64,000 nt of DNA, taken from Buxus sempervirens. Lineage: Eukaryota > Streptophyta > Magnoliopsida > Buxales > Buxaceae. A program made the position numbers and the translations under genes. The DNA lies in NCBI GenBank assembly GCA_947561395.2, contig OX387186.1, positions 46,457,220-46,521,219 on the forward strand, read 5' to 3'. Below are positions 24,290-34,810 of this stretch, in pieces; the stretch's first letter is position 1, and each line of letters starts with the position of its first letter. Below the pieces are notes generated by a model, which saw only the letters and a list, made by a program, of their open reading frames with translations, did not search any database and was not told where the DNA came from.

Positions 24290-24705
24290 GTCTGCGCTGA
24301 GCTCGCGCTCACCCCGCGCTGAGCTCACGCTCACCTACTTGGGTCCGCCCACCTGGCGCCTAGCTCGCGCCCACCTGGCGCCGAGCTCGCGCCCACTTCG
24401 CGCCGAGCTCGCGCCCACCTTTTTTGGGTGCGCTGAGCTCGCGCCCACCTGGCGCCTAGCTCGCACCCACCTCGCGCCGACCTCGCGCCGAGCTCGCGCC
24501 CACCTTTTTTGGGTGCGCTGAGCTCGCGCCCACCTCGCGCCGAGCTCGCGCCCACCTTTTTTGGGTGCGCTGAGCTCGCGCCCACCTGGCGCCTAGCTCG
24601 CGCCCACCTGGCGCCGAGCTCGCGCCCACCTTTTTTGGGTGCGCTGAGCTCGCGCCCACCTGGCGCCTAGCTCGCGCCCACCTGGCGCCTACCTCGCGCC
24701 CACCT
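24290..24705. repeat. GC-rich minisatellite with GAGCTC / GGCGCC units
   Basis: Units of AGCTCGCGCCCACCTGGCGC and AGCTCGCGCCCACCTTTTTT alternate about 17 times in this 0.42-kb tract. It is far GC-richer than its surroundings and dense in CpG and in short palindromes (GAGCTC, GGCGCC). Alanine/serine/glycine-rich ORFs across it are artefacts of the repeat. Confidence 0.85.
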
Positions 24706-26594
24706 CATTTTACGTGTTTTTTCGCTGTTTTTGGTCCGCCCGGCCCGCGCCGACCTCGCGCCTAGTGCCCGAGGTCGGCGCATACCCCTAAAAGCCTGCC
24801 GAAATGCTATATTTTTGAAAATATAGCCAGCACAATGAGCCAGTTTCTTTTCTGACAAAGTGTCCATCTTGTGTTTTTTTGTGATTATTGCTAAATGTGA
24901 ATGTCATTTCCGAACTGGATAAACCAATAGGGTTTCCGGGTCACCCGGAAACCCAACATGGGACTTGGACCCTTGGTCCAACTTGGTTTCCAGTGGGCCT
25001 TCCAACGGGGCCCACCAAGCCCGACCAATTCATTTTGCTTAACTAAGATAATAAAAGATTTGAGTGGGCCAGACCACTTGAGGCCCACCCAAGCCCTAAT
25101 TGGGCCATGCATGGTTAAAGTAGGATGTGGTTTGGCCGAGACCAAGGGCAGGGCCTATCGGGCCCACCAAGCCCATTAACCAACCAAGGTTAGGGTTCCA
25201 AAACCCTAATTCGGGAAGTCTTGGGCTTTCAAGCCCAAGCCCAGGTAAAGGGCCCCAAGCCCGATGCTTGGCCCATCTTTGCAAAGGCTAATCAAGATAA
25301 TCTCAAAACTACTTGGTAACCAACTGTGTGGCCCGCTCAAGGGCCCACAAAGCAATTCCGGCCCACTTTTCGGCATGAAATCCACTTAACTAATCCAACT
25401 TGAACTCCAAAAGAAAATCAATTCAAATTGAACCAAAGCTCAAGGGGCCACACTTGGCCCACCAAGGGATACCGTGGGCCTTCCAACGGGGCCCACCCCA
25501 CCAGGCCCAGATCATCTTAAAAAGATAAAATCAAGTAAAGGGACCCACACCACTTTGGCGGTCCTGCCAGACTTAATCAAAATTGCATGCTGGAATTGGA
25601 ATCGGGTGAGTGAGAGACCAACTGAGTTGACTCAAACCAGGGAAACTTATGGGACCCGTCACTTGACGGGGTGGACTGGGGTGTCTACGGACTTCCTCAG
25701 ACCGCAACCGAGCCCCTACTTAGAATCTCAAAGCCGCAGACCAAAAGCCTTAGTAGAAGAACTTAGGCACCCAGGTGTCTGCCTGCACCCCATCAGGCAG
25801 TGGCGACTCCAAACAAATCCCGAGGCACGCGTCGTTACGCGTGCGCCTCGTCGTGCGACCGAAATACGGTGCGCACAACGGGCGCTACGTGCCCGTATAT
25901 AAAATTCGGGCGCGCTTAGCCCGTAGATACAATACGGGCAAGGCTTAAATTATTCATTTTCATGCATTTTTGGCCTGTTTTAACTTCCAATTAATGTTTT
26001 CATTATTTTCTCATTTTGTAGTGCAATTTGGGGTGTCTACACCCACTTGTGCAAAGAAATCACTTAAACCTTTCAATTTGAACCATTAAATAAAATCAAT
26101 TCATTTGAACCAAGCCCAAAGGGCCTCTCAGGCTTGACCGAGGCCCACAAGGGGACACATGGGCTTAACCAAGCCCACCAAGGGATCCGCAAGCCTTCCA
26201 ACGGGGCCTGCCTAATCCGACTCACATCACTTTAAGCTAAGAAAGATAAAATCAAGTAAAGGGACCCACACCACTTTGGCGGTCCCGCCAGACTTGACCA
26301 AATTGAATACTGGAATAGGAATCGGGTGAGTGAGAGACCAAAGTTGACTCAAACCAGGGAAACCATGGGACCCGTCTTTTGACCGGGCGGACCGGGGTGT
26401 CTACGGACTTCCCCGAACCGTAACCGAGAACTTGCTTAGAATCTCAAGCTGCAGACCAAGCCTTAATAGACAAAAATAGGCACCCAGGTGTCTGCCTGCA
26501 CCCCATCAGGCAGTGGCGACTCCAAACAAATCCTGAGGCACGCATCATTTTGCATTGCCTCGTCGTGCGACCGAAATCAGGTGCGCACAGCCTC

Positions 26595-27136
26595 ATTTCA
26601 GGATCTGTCTTTCCTTTAGTACTACAAATAAGAAGGTTGTCAGCATGCTGCCAGCCAAACACCCATTAGCAAGCTACTTGTCATTTAATGCCTCAGTTTT
26701 AAGGCCACTGCACAAATCAGTAATAATGCAAAATATTTGTTCACAAACATAAAATTCTAAAAAGCTCAATGAAATCAATAAAAAGGGCCATAACATAATG
26801 TAGGTCCTGCCAAAGCAAGGTCCTGTGAGACAGACAAGCAACTTACCGAGTCTTAGGTATTTTTAATGCAAAGAAGTTGCATTTAGACATTCAGACTTGA
26901 ACATGCTAGGAGCCTCATGCTTTTACCATCACACCAAGATATGGTCCCTAAGCTCAACAAAATCTATAACAGAGTGAAATAGAGTGTTATTCACCTATTC
27001 CACACAAATTAAATTCCACAGAAGTACAATTACACACAAATAGCACCATCCTCCCTGCTTAGACCCATTCTCAGCACCATCAACCCCACTTAGACCCATT
27101 GTCTCTCAACCCCCCACCCCCACCCCCTTGCAACCT
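26595..27136. other. CACTA interior between the two LTR nests
   Basis: This 0.54 kb is CACTA DNA that separates Z from X. It is AT-rich with a short C-rich tract near 27105-27128 and shows no coding homology. Confidence 0.5.
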
Positions 27137-28003
27137 ACTGGTGTAGACACCCCAAATTGCACAATAAAAATGATCAATAATCAGTAAAAATCATTATCTC
27201 CTTGGAAACCAGCACAAAATTTGAGAAAATGAGTTTTTTCCTTGTATCCGACAACTCAGGTCGGATACAAACGTATTTCTTCGTATCTGATGGAAAATGC
27301 CGGATACAAGTAGCCCTTAATGTATCCGGCAACATATTCTGGATATACATAGGCGCTAGTGTATCCGACCTGACATGTCGGATACATGATTTTTGCTCAA
27401 AATTAGGGTTTTCCGAGAGTTTTCACCTTTTACCATCATATCCTTTATTAAATGAAGGGAAATCTCGGAAATAGCCTTAGGGTTAAGGTTGGTGGGCTCT
27501 AGACATTATGTTGTGTCTACCATCACACCAACCCTAACCCTAGCCTTTGCCTATAAATAGGAGGCTCCTCCTTAAGCAAATGACCAACAACTCTTGTTAA
27601 GAACTTTTGCCAAGAAGAACTCCGAGTGAAGAGGGGAACCGCTGTGGAACTACTTCCAGAACCCAGGTAAGCCTCAAACCTATCTTTAATTTTCTGTTTT
27701 TACATTCTAGATCTAGATCTCTTCTTCTACCTTTCTGTAGATTAAGGCCTATGATGTGTGTGTGAAAACCCTTCCCCGGCTCAAAGTATCTCAAGACTCC
27801 CTCTAGCCGTAAAACGTGAAGGCGGGATCTAGGAGAAACGAGACTGGGGATTGATCCTAGTATTAGAACCTTTATTTGAATAACCCTTTTGAATCTGTGA
27901 AGACTGTTCTATATTCAAAGTACCCCAAGATTATCTTGAAGAACTGTGTTTAACGGGGAGAGAGAACTAAGGGAAACGATAATGGAACGGAACCCTAGGT
28001 TGT

Positions 28004-30414
28004 TGTTAGCACCTGATTTTTGCACCCCCCAAAATAAAGAAAAATGAAAAGTCAAAAGTCAAACCCTGAGGGGGTCAAAAATTGACTTTTTGATTCAAGC
28101 AAATTTGGCCATCAAACTTCATCTCAAAAAGAGCATTTCGACACGATTCCAACGCAACTGAATTTGCTGGAATCGGAGTCCAGATGAGAAAGATATGAGC
28201 TGGTCAAACTTTTGGGGACTCGACCCCAATTCAGCTGCCAAACTTGACCCCAGTGGACAGGTGGTTCCGAGCCGGTTCCAACGACACTAAGTTTGCTGAA
28301 ATCGGACACCGGATGAAGAAGTTATGAGCAGTTGAAGTTTCAGAAAAACTGCCCATGTGGCAAAAAAGGCAGCAAAAATGGAATAAACCAATAAAATAAA
28401 TAAGATAAATGTGTTTAATAATATTTTAATAAAGAGAATCTCGCTTTTTAATAAAATAATCGGAAAAATCGAATAAGAATCTTGCAAAAAACCAAATTGA
28501 ATAAAGGTTTGAAATCCAAACATTTTAAAAACGTGCTGGACCGTATTTGAATTACAGGCAGGGCATGCCCGTATTTGAAATACGGGCAAGATTCTGGTAG
28601 GAGACACGCGTCGCTGTACGGCGGGACATGCGTCCCGTACGACCGATTCGCGAGATTCGCACATGTGCGTTTGTCGCCCGTATTTGAATTACGGGCAAGG
28701 CACGTCCGTACTTGAAGTACGGGAAAGGCATGCCTGTATTTCAAATACGGGCACGGAAATTTTGCCTATAAATAGAGAAGTCACCCCCCCTCATTTGAAC
28801 AAGGGATTCTACCCGGCCGACCCTCCTCTCTTCCTTGCTGATTACCACGACCAAATGCTTCCCAATTGCCACCACCTTACCCAAGCCCATTCAATGCCCA
28901 AAATACCCTTGTCACCCCAAAACCATGCCTAAACCTCCAAAAGCCTCTTCTTAAACCCAACCTCCCATCAAGGCTCTTTTAAATTCAATCTAGAAAATCC
29001 CGGAGGACGCGGAAGCGCTGCCGAAATCATTAGAGAGTCATTACATCACCAAATCAAAGGAGTACTAGTGTGGTAACTTTTATATCAACTTCTTTTTAGT
29101 ATATATGAATCATTTCATTTAAGTTCTCTTTTGTGTTATTACTATGCTACTAACCCACTGGCTTCATTGTTTGTTGGAGAATTCCCATGCAAATGAGCAT
29201 CTTCTTATGGGATAAGAAGAGGATGGAACCATAAAATTAACATAAAAAAAGAGATATGACATGTCTTAGCTAATGGGTTGAATTCATAAATGCCTCTTTA
29301 AACCCTCCTATGTAACCCCCCCCCCCCCCCCCCCCACTACCATTTCCTTTTCTTTTGGCTACACTATTGGAAGATGGCATGATCTAAAAAATGGGGCTTA
29401 ATCCCATTCTCAAGCATCAGCAAAAGAGGACTTGAAGATGGTAAAGGAGGCAAGTGTACCATGTTAGAAGGCATCAGAACTACTACTGAAGTTGTTGAAG
29501 ACCTCAAGGAGGCCACGGAACTGCTCCCGATCGGAATCGGCTGCAAAAAATGTAAAACCGATCGTGTCCGTAAACTCAGAGCGGTCCGAGCGGGACCGTA
29601 ATTGCTTCACGGGCAAGACAAACCGGACTGTATTCACGGGCAAGGGTGGACCGTATAACAAATACGGGCAGATGTAAATATAATTAAAAAACATAATTTT
29701 TCGGTCCGGTTGAACCTGATTCGACCTGAACCGGCCTGAACCAGTCCCTTAAGCAGTTTGGGCTATCTTTAGCCCATTTTTGGACCATGGGCCCCAAATG
29801 GGCCCACCAAGACCTCCTTTTGGCCCACTTGTGAGTGGTCCACCTTAGACTGGCCTATACCAGGCCTGTTTTCAACAAACAGGCCCAGGCCCTTTGACCC
29901 TTGGCTAATGGGCCAAATCCAAGCCCACCAAGCCCATGGCATGTGTAAATAGTTTAAGTAAATAACCAAATGGGCTACCCAATAACCCAACTGGGCCCAA
30001 GGCCCAACCATGGCAACCCACGGGTCTTCCAACGGGACCCAGGTCCGACCCACTTCACTTAAATAAATAAAAAGATAAAATCAAATAAAAAGGGACCCAC
30101 ACTTCCAGAGGGCCCCGCCAGACCTAACAAGGTAGCACGCTGGTCTAGGAAAAGGGTGAACTTGACTCAGAAACCAGGGAGACCCGAGGGACCCGTCAAA
30201 CCGACGGAGCGGACCGGGGTGTCTTTAGGACTTCCCCGGATCGTAACCGAGGACTTAGCTAGAACTCTGAACAGCCACAGACCAGACTTAGACCCGATTA
30301 GGGCAAAACCGTGTCTGCCTGCACTCTCAGGCAGTGGCGACTCCGAATGTCCCGAGGCACGCACCAAAGGTGCACCTGGTGTGGGATCTAGGATCCAGGT
30401 TTTAGGTGCGCACA
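28004..30414 (+). repeat. Left LTR of the Ogre-type element
   Basis: It runs from TGTTAGCACCTGATTTTTGC to GGTGCGCACA. A TATA box (CCTATAAATAGAG) lies near 28765. Upstream of it is a cluster of short near-palindromes of the type CCCGTATTTGAAATACGGG (28540-28755). A C run lies at about 29318-29336. It has two extra 28-29-bp palindrome-bearing segments compared with the right LTR. Confidence 0.9.
28540..28756. repeat. Cluster of CCCGTATTTGAATACGGG-type hairpins upstream of the LTR TATA
   Basis: Five or more short inverted repeats (CCCGTATTTGAATTACGGG, CCGTACTTGAAGTACGGG and variants) lie within about 215 bp directly before the TATA box. The right LTR has fewer copies. Similar CCCGTA..TACGGG units occur in solo LTR Y near its W insertion. 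They could be promoter elements or slippage-prone hairpins. Confidence 0.65.
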
Positions 30415-30436
30415 GTTTGGCGACTCCACTGGGGAT
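30415..30436 (+). promoter_or_regulatory. Primer-binding site of the Ogre-type element
   Basis: TGGCGACTCCACTGGGGA follows the left LTR by three bases. This is the primer-site text of Ogre/Tat elements, described as complementary to an arginine tRNA. Confidence 0.75.
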
Positions 30437-31743
30437 CTCTCAACCCAGTCGGACCCTGGTTATCAAATGAGTCAACCTAGGTGGATAGGCAGATTTAGGA
30501 AGTACTTCTTGTCCAACCTTAGTGGTTTATGGAACTTATGCAATTACATGATATTGGGGGATCCTGTCACAAGGACGAGATAATTGCCTAAGGAAAGTGG
30601 AATTTAAGCGGTTCCCTGTGACCCTCCACTTACCTGGGGATCCACCCGAACATTGTATTGCATACTGTTCTGTATTCTCACTATAAAAGTGACATGAAAG
30701 AACACTTAATCAGCCCATTATCCGAGAATCACCCAAGCAGACACAGCACTTGACCCCACTGCACATACAAGCACCTCACTACACCGTGAATGAATTTTTT
30801 AACTGCGTGGGGTGACATGCACGAGGGAGTCTGCATGGATAATCCGAACTGAATGCTGTCTATACCATGTGAATGCTCTTCTTAACCAAAATCTAGATCT
30901 CTCTAGCAGCCACCCTTCTTTAATCAAGAAACTTACTTTTGGGATGGTATTAGCCCTACGCTCCCGTGGCTTGCCGGGGAAAGCAGGGTAAACCCATCTC
31001 CCCAGGTTTCTGGATTCTTCAAGCGCCATTGGTTTCTTGCCATGGTACGCGAAGGGTCTAGTACTTGGCTCAGACCCTTGAAGGCAGGTGCCTTGGGCTG
31101 GGTATCCTTTCCCACCTATTACTTCTGATAAACCCTGATGTGAGCATGAACATGAATGAACAAATATGGGTAAAATCAATCTGGGGCATTAACCCCAGCC
31201 TTTCTTTGTCTTAACCCTAATTTAAGGAAATTAACTCGATTTAATCCCTGCATTCAAGTCGGTCTTAGTTCAGTCGAAAGCCGGCCAGATCAGACAGTAA
31301 TGGGTTAGAACAGAGGCAGAAAAACCCTAGTGATAGGATTTCAGCCCACCTGCCGAATGGCAAATTTGTACCCTCCTTTTGGGTTCTCAACAACCCTAAA
31401 GGTGATTCTCTTTCCAGATTTATTTTGTAAATTTCGCCCTCGAAGGCAAGTTGTAAGCATTATTTTCAGTCCGACACTAGGGGCAGATGAAAGGGCAGAT
31501 GAAAGAGCAGATGAAAGAACAGATGAAAGAAAAGGCCGGTTAAGACCTGAATGCGTTTTCCAAACATTTAAAGGACATAACCCTTAAAACCCCATAACTT
31601 GAGTGCTTGGATTTGATTTCTGATTGCATAAACTGCTTAGGCATTGATTTAATTTTTGCATATCCTGTTGCATGCCTTAGACTAATTTAGAGTTTTTGGT
31701 GGAAAACCCTAAATTGACTTAGAATTTCAATCGGGTAGTCGGC
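30437..31743 (+). other. Ogre-type leader (5' untranslated part)
   Basis: It is non-coding between the primer site and ORF1. It includes a five-copy 12-bp repeat GCAGATGAAAGA at 31485-31541. An antisense ORF at 30799-31179 has no recognisable homology and is not called. Confidence 0.6.
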
Positions 31744-33176
31744 ATGGCATCTTCATCTTTGACTGAGAGAGTTCGCTTCCCTAGGATAGAGAAGTGTGCC
31801 TTTGATACCCCTTGGATCCGTTCTTGGACAAGGCAATTGCAAGGAGATGAACAAATTAAATGGGAACAGAAATACCACATGGGACAAACTCTGTCCCTGT
31901 TAAATGTGCCCGTTAATTGGGACATGATTCAGGCAGCCCTACCTTCCTGGGATCCCCAACTTTCACTCTTTAGGTTTGGAACTAATGAGTTGACCCCTAC
32001 AATTGAGGAATTTGAATTATTTCTCCGATTCCGTGACCATGGAGAACCAGCCAGGCCAAACCTCAAAGATAGTTACAAGAATGAAGCTTGTACCTTCTTT
32101 GGCCTACCAAGAGGAGAATTCCAGACCTTGGGAGGTGACCAAGCATTCACGCGGGTCTCCAAAACCTTCCTTGCTGAAAAGATAAGGGACAAAAAGCAGG
32201 AAAGACCCTGTGTTTGGTGGGACACCTTCACCCTCGTGGTTCTGTCACAATTCTTCTTTCCTACTGGGGGAGACACCATTAATTTGGCCCTCATGGAAAT
32301 TGTAGACCAACTCCAGTGAAATTCCGAATTGCACCATTAATCCTTGCTCAGCTATATCATGCCTTGACCATGACCAAGAACGGAACTAGGAGGTTTCAGG
32401 GATGCGCTCCTCTCCTACACATTTGGCTCCAAGATCACCTGATGGTTGCTGAACCTATCAGCCCACGTTATGGGTACGTCCGTGACAATGTCACATTGAT
32501 GGCCCGAAGAGAGATTAGACCAGACTTACCTTCCAGAGAGAACTGGTTTGACCACTTTCTCCAACTGAAAGGAGAGACTAATATAAGATGGGGAGGCACA
32601 TTTGACCAAACATATACTCCCGTCATAGCTTTCAGGAAAAGACATTGCCTAGCCTTGATAGGCTTAACCCATGCCATGCCATACTATCCGGTTCGAATTC
32701 TGAGACAGTTTGGGAAGTCTCAGGGAATACCGATCAAGGATGAGGCGGAAGGATTAACTGGCCCACTTACATGGGAATTGAAGAAAAAATTGGTGAAGGA
32801 ATGGCAACACGTGCACATACTCCAAGAGGACATTTTCACTGCATTCGACGTTCGTAATTACGAACAATGGATTGCCCGAAAAACTGGCCTAGACAGCCCA
32901 CCTCCTCTCCATGTCGTCACCTCTGACGATATCCCAGTTCCGCCCCCTGACACATACAGGGATAGGGTGGCCGAACTGCGGGAATCTCATTCTCGAATCC
33001 ACCGTGTATACGTGGATTCCGAGCGTAAAAACAAGCAGGCCAATGAGGCCCTTCAACAGCAGCTTGACACCATGCGCAGATGCGCAAAAGAGGACCGACG
33101 TCTGCGGAATAAACTTCTGCGTGCCTTGAAAAGGCGAGACGTGTCCTTTCATTATGATGATGACCAACCTAGCTAG
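31744..33176 (+). mobile_element. Ogre-type ORF1 region (DUF7745 / plant-mobile-domain-like)
   Basis: This extra coding region lies upstream of gag, as in Ogre elements. Text such as FGTNELTPTIEEFELFLRF, ACTFFGLP, CAPLLHIWLQDHL and a basic coiled tail (NKLLRALKRRDV) resembles the DUF7745 / plant mobile domain family found in many plant genomes mainly through such elements. Its role in the retrotransposon life cycle is not known. The region is part of a fossil and is not continuous as one frame. Confidence 0.75.
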
Positions 33177-33319
33177 ACTCTGGGTTTGTTTGTTTTTTTT
33201 AATCATGTAATTGCTTGTTCTGAATTTTGGCATTGTACTTCTTTTTCCATGAAGAATTTTGTGCTAGATTTAATAAAGTCAATTAAGACATCCTCCAATT
33301 CCTTTTTCAAACAATCTGG

Positions 33320-33700
33320 CCCCAATCCTTCAACTTCAAAACTTTCAGGCGATCTGAATAAGGAGCTCGCCAAAAATTTTTCTTTAAGCCCATGGGTTCT
33401 GGATAAAGAACACCCAATTCAAAACTTTCAGGCGATCTGAGTAAAGAACTCGCCAAATTGTTTAAATTTCAAATTAGAGTCTTAAATCTTTAAGGATTCT
33501 GAATAAAGAACACCCAATTCAAAATTTCCAGGCGATCTGAGTAAAGAACTCGCCAAATTGTTTAAATCTTAAATCTTTAGGGATTTTGAATAAAGAACAC
33601 CCCATCCCCATCAACTCTCAAACTTTCAAATTTCAAGTTTAAGTCTTAAAACCCCAGGGTTTTGAATAAAGAACACCCAATCCCTTGAGCTCAGATCACA
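33320..33700. repeat. Ogre-type tandem array 1 (about 80-100-bp unit)
   Basis: The phrases CAGGCGATCTGAGTAAAGAA and AATAAAGAACACCCAAT alternate three to four times just after ORF1. The units are imperfect and of unequal length. Confidence 0.75.
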
Positions 33701-33736
33701 CCCGTCTGATTTAAAAGATCATACGGTCAGCCTATG

Positions 33737-34215
33737 GGGCACTGAAGCCATTGGTGTTTAAACCAGAAAATTGGCAGAGGATCGTCCTGGCATAGCATAC
33801 CCCGTTGTGTGGCACCAAGGTCAAGCAACTAAGCTAACGACTAAGGTACGCTCAGGTGTCCCTAGCCGAACTCTTAGGGCACTAATGCCACTGGTGATTA
33901 AACCAGAAAATTGGCAAAGGATCGTCCTGGCATAACATACCCCGTTGTGTGGCACCAAGGTCAAGCAACTAAGCTAACGACTAAGGTACGCTCGGGTATC
34001 CCTAGCCGAACTCTTAGGGCACTGAAGCCACTGGTGATTAAACCAGAAAATTGGTGGAAGATCGTCCTGGCATAGCCTTCCCCGTTGTGAGGCGTCAAAG
34101 TCAATGGTGATTAAACCAACGACTAGCTAAGATACGCCCGGGAACTACTAGCCGAAGTCAGGTGCTAAAACCATCAGAGATTAAACTGAAAATTGGTTGA
34201 GGTACACCTGGATGT
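33737..34215. repeat. Ogre-type tandem array 2 (140-bp unit, about 3.4 copies)
   Basis: Copies start at GGGCACTGAAGCC / GGGCACTAATGCC at 33737, 33877 and 34017, exactly 140 bp apart, followed by a partial diverged copy. Each contains GGATCGTCCTGGCATAGC and CCCCGTTGTG. Confidence 0.85.
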
Positions 34216-34289
34216 TGCTGTTTAGCTCATCCCCTGCGAAGACTTAACATAGTCCAACCTAGTGATACTGAGCTCAAACTAACCTTTTA

Positions 34290-34735
34290 AACCGGGTTCC
34301 CTTTCCCAGCCGTTTGGCTAAAACAGACCAGTCTAAACCGGGTTCTCTCCCCCAGCCGCTTGGCTAAAACAGACCAGTCTAAACCGGGTTCTCTCCCTTA
34401 GCCGCTTGGCTAAAACAGACCAGTCTAAACCGGGTTCTCTCCCCCAGCTGCTTGGATAAAACAGACCAGTCTAAACAGGGTTCTCTTCCCCAACCATTTG
34501 GTTAAAACAGATCAGTCTAGGGTTCCCTTTCCCAGCCGTTTGGCTAAAACAGACCAGTCTAAGCCGGGTTCTCTCTCCCAACCGTTTGGTTAAAACAGAT
34601 CAATTCAGGGTTCTCTCCCCCAGCCGTTTGGCTAAAACAGACCAGTCTAAGCTGGGTTCTCTCTTCCAACCGTTTGGTTAAAATAGATCAATTCAGGGTT
34701 CTCTTTCCCAGCCGCTTGGCTAAAATAGATCACGA
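34290..34735. repeat. Ogre-type tandem array 3 (46-bp unit, about ten copies)
   Basis: Ten copies of a 42-46-bp unit built on ACCGGGTTCTCTCCCCCAGC, then CGCTTGGCTAAAACAGACC and AGTCTA. Neighbouring copies differ by a few bases, and alternate copies late in the array share variants (GATCAATTC), suggesting growth of a two-unit block. It sits between ORF1 and gag. Confidence 0.9.
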
Positions 34736-34810
34736 GTCCCTATCATTTCGAAAATAATTCAAACATATTGATCCTTGATCCTTCTTTACAGTTAGAATAT
34801 ATCAGTAATC

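Larger units (their letters stand above)
22755..25877 (+). mobile_element. Solo LTR W (Tat/Ogre-like), innermost layer
   Basis: It begins TGTAAGCACCTTATTTTTGC and ends CGGTGCGCACA. It has the perfect duplication ACGGG (22750-22754, 25878-25882) and is 3123 bp long. It carries a two-copy tandem repeat of about 146 bp (22868-23160), a TATA (TTCTATAAAAGCC, near 23592) and a GC-rich minisatellite (24290-24705). Its 3' third is similar to Z and to the Ogre LTR, including CAGGCAGTGGCGACTCC near 25795. Confidence 0.87.
21103..26041 (-). mobile_element. Solo LTR Y, minus strand, inside Z
   Basis: Read on the minus strand it begins TGTAGACACCCCAAATTGC and ends CATGTCTCACA, matching solo LTR X at 27142. 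The perfect duplication CCCAC flanks it (21098-21102, 26042-26046). Its promoter TATA (CCTATAAATAG, minus strand) lies near 22505. Two related copies of a segment with the TTTTACGGCTAGAGAG motif lie at about 22080-22190 and 22220-22345. Its own length is about 1.81 kb; solo LTR W interrupts it. Confidence 0.85.
18680..26589 (+). mobile_element. Solo LTR Z (Tat/Ogre-like gypsy), split by nested LTRs
   Basis: It begins TGTAAGCACCTCATTTTTGC and ends AGGTGCGCACA, the same ends as the LTRs of the Ogre-type element at 28004. The perfect 5-bp duplication GCCTC flanks it (18675-18679, 26590-26594). A TATA box (CCTATAAAAGG, near 19432) marks its promoter. Its own sequence is about 2.97 kb; the rest is solo LTR Y inserted at 21103. 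No internal region or second LTR remains, so it formed by LTR-LTR recombination. Confidence 0.85.

Noticed and set aside
24331-24659. Repetitive ORFs with GASSAHPKK-like text
   Set aside because: They are translations of the GC-rich minisatellite in solo LTR W and have no protein homology.
30799-31179. 126-codon antisense ORF in the Ogre-type leader
   Set aside because: No recognisable domain, and it lies opposite a non-coding leader of a retrotransposon.
34290-34735. Regularly spaced repeats that resemble a CRISPR array
   Set aside because: The whole 46-bp unit repeats, with no unique spacers, and it lies in a plant retrotransposon.
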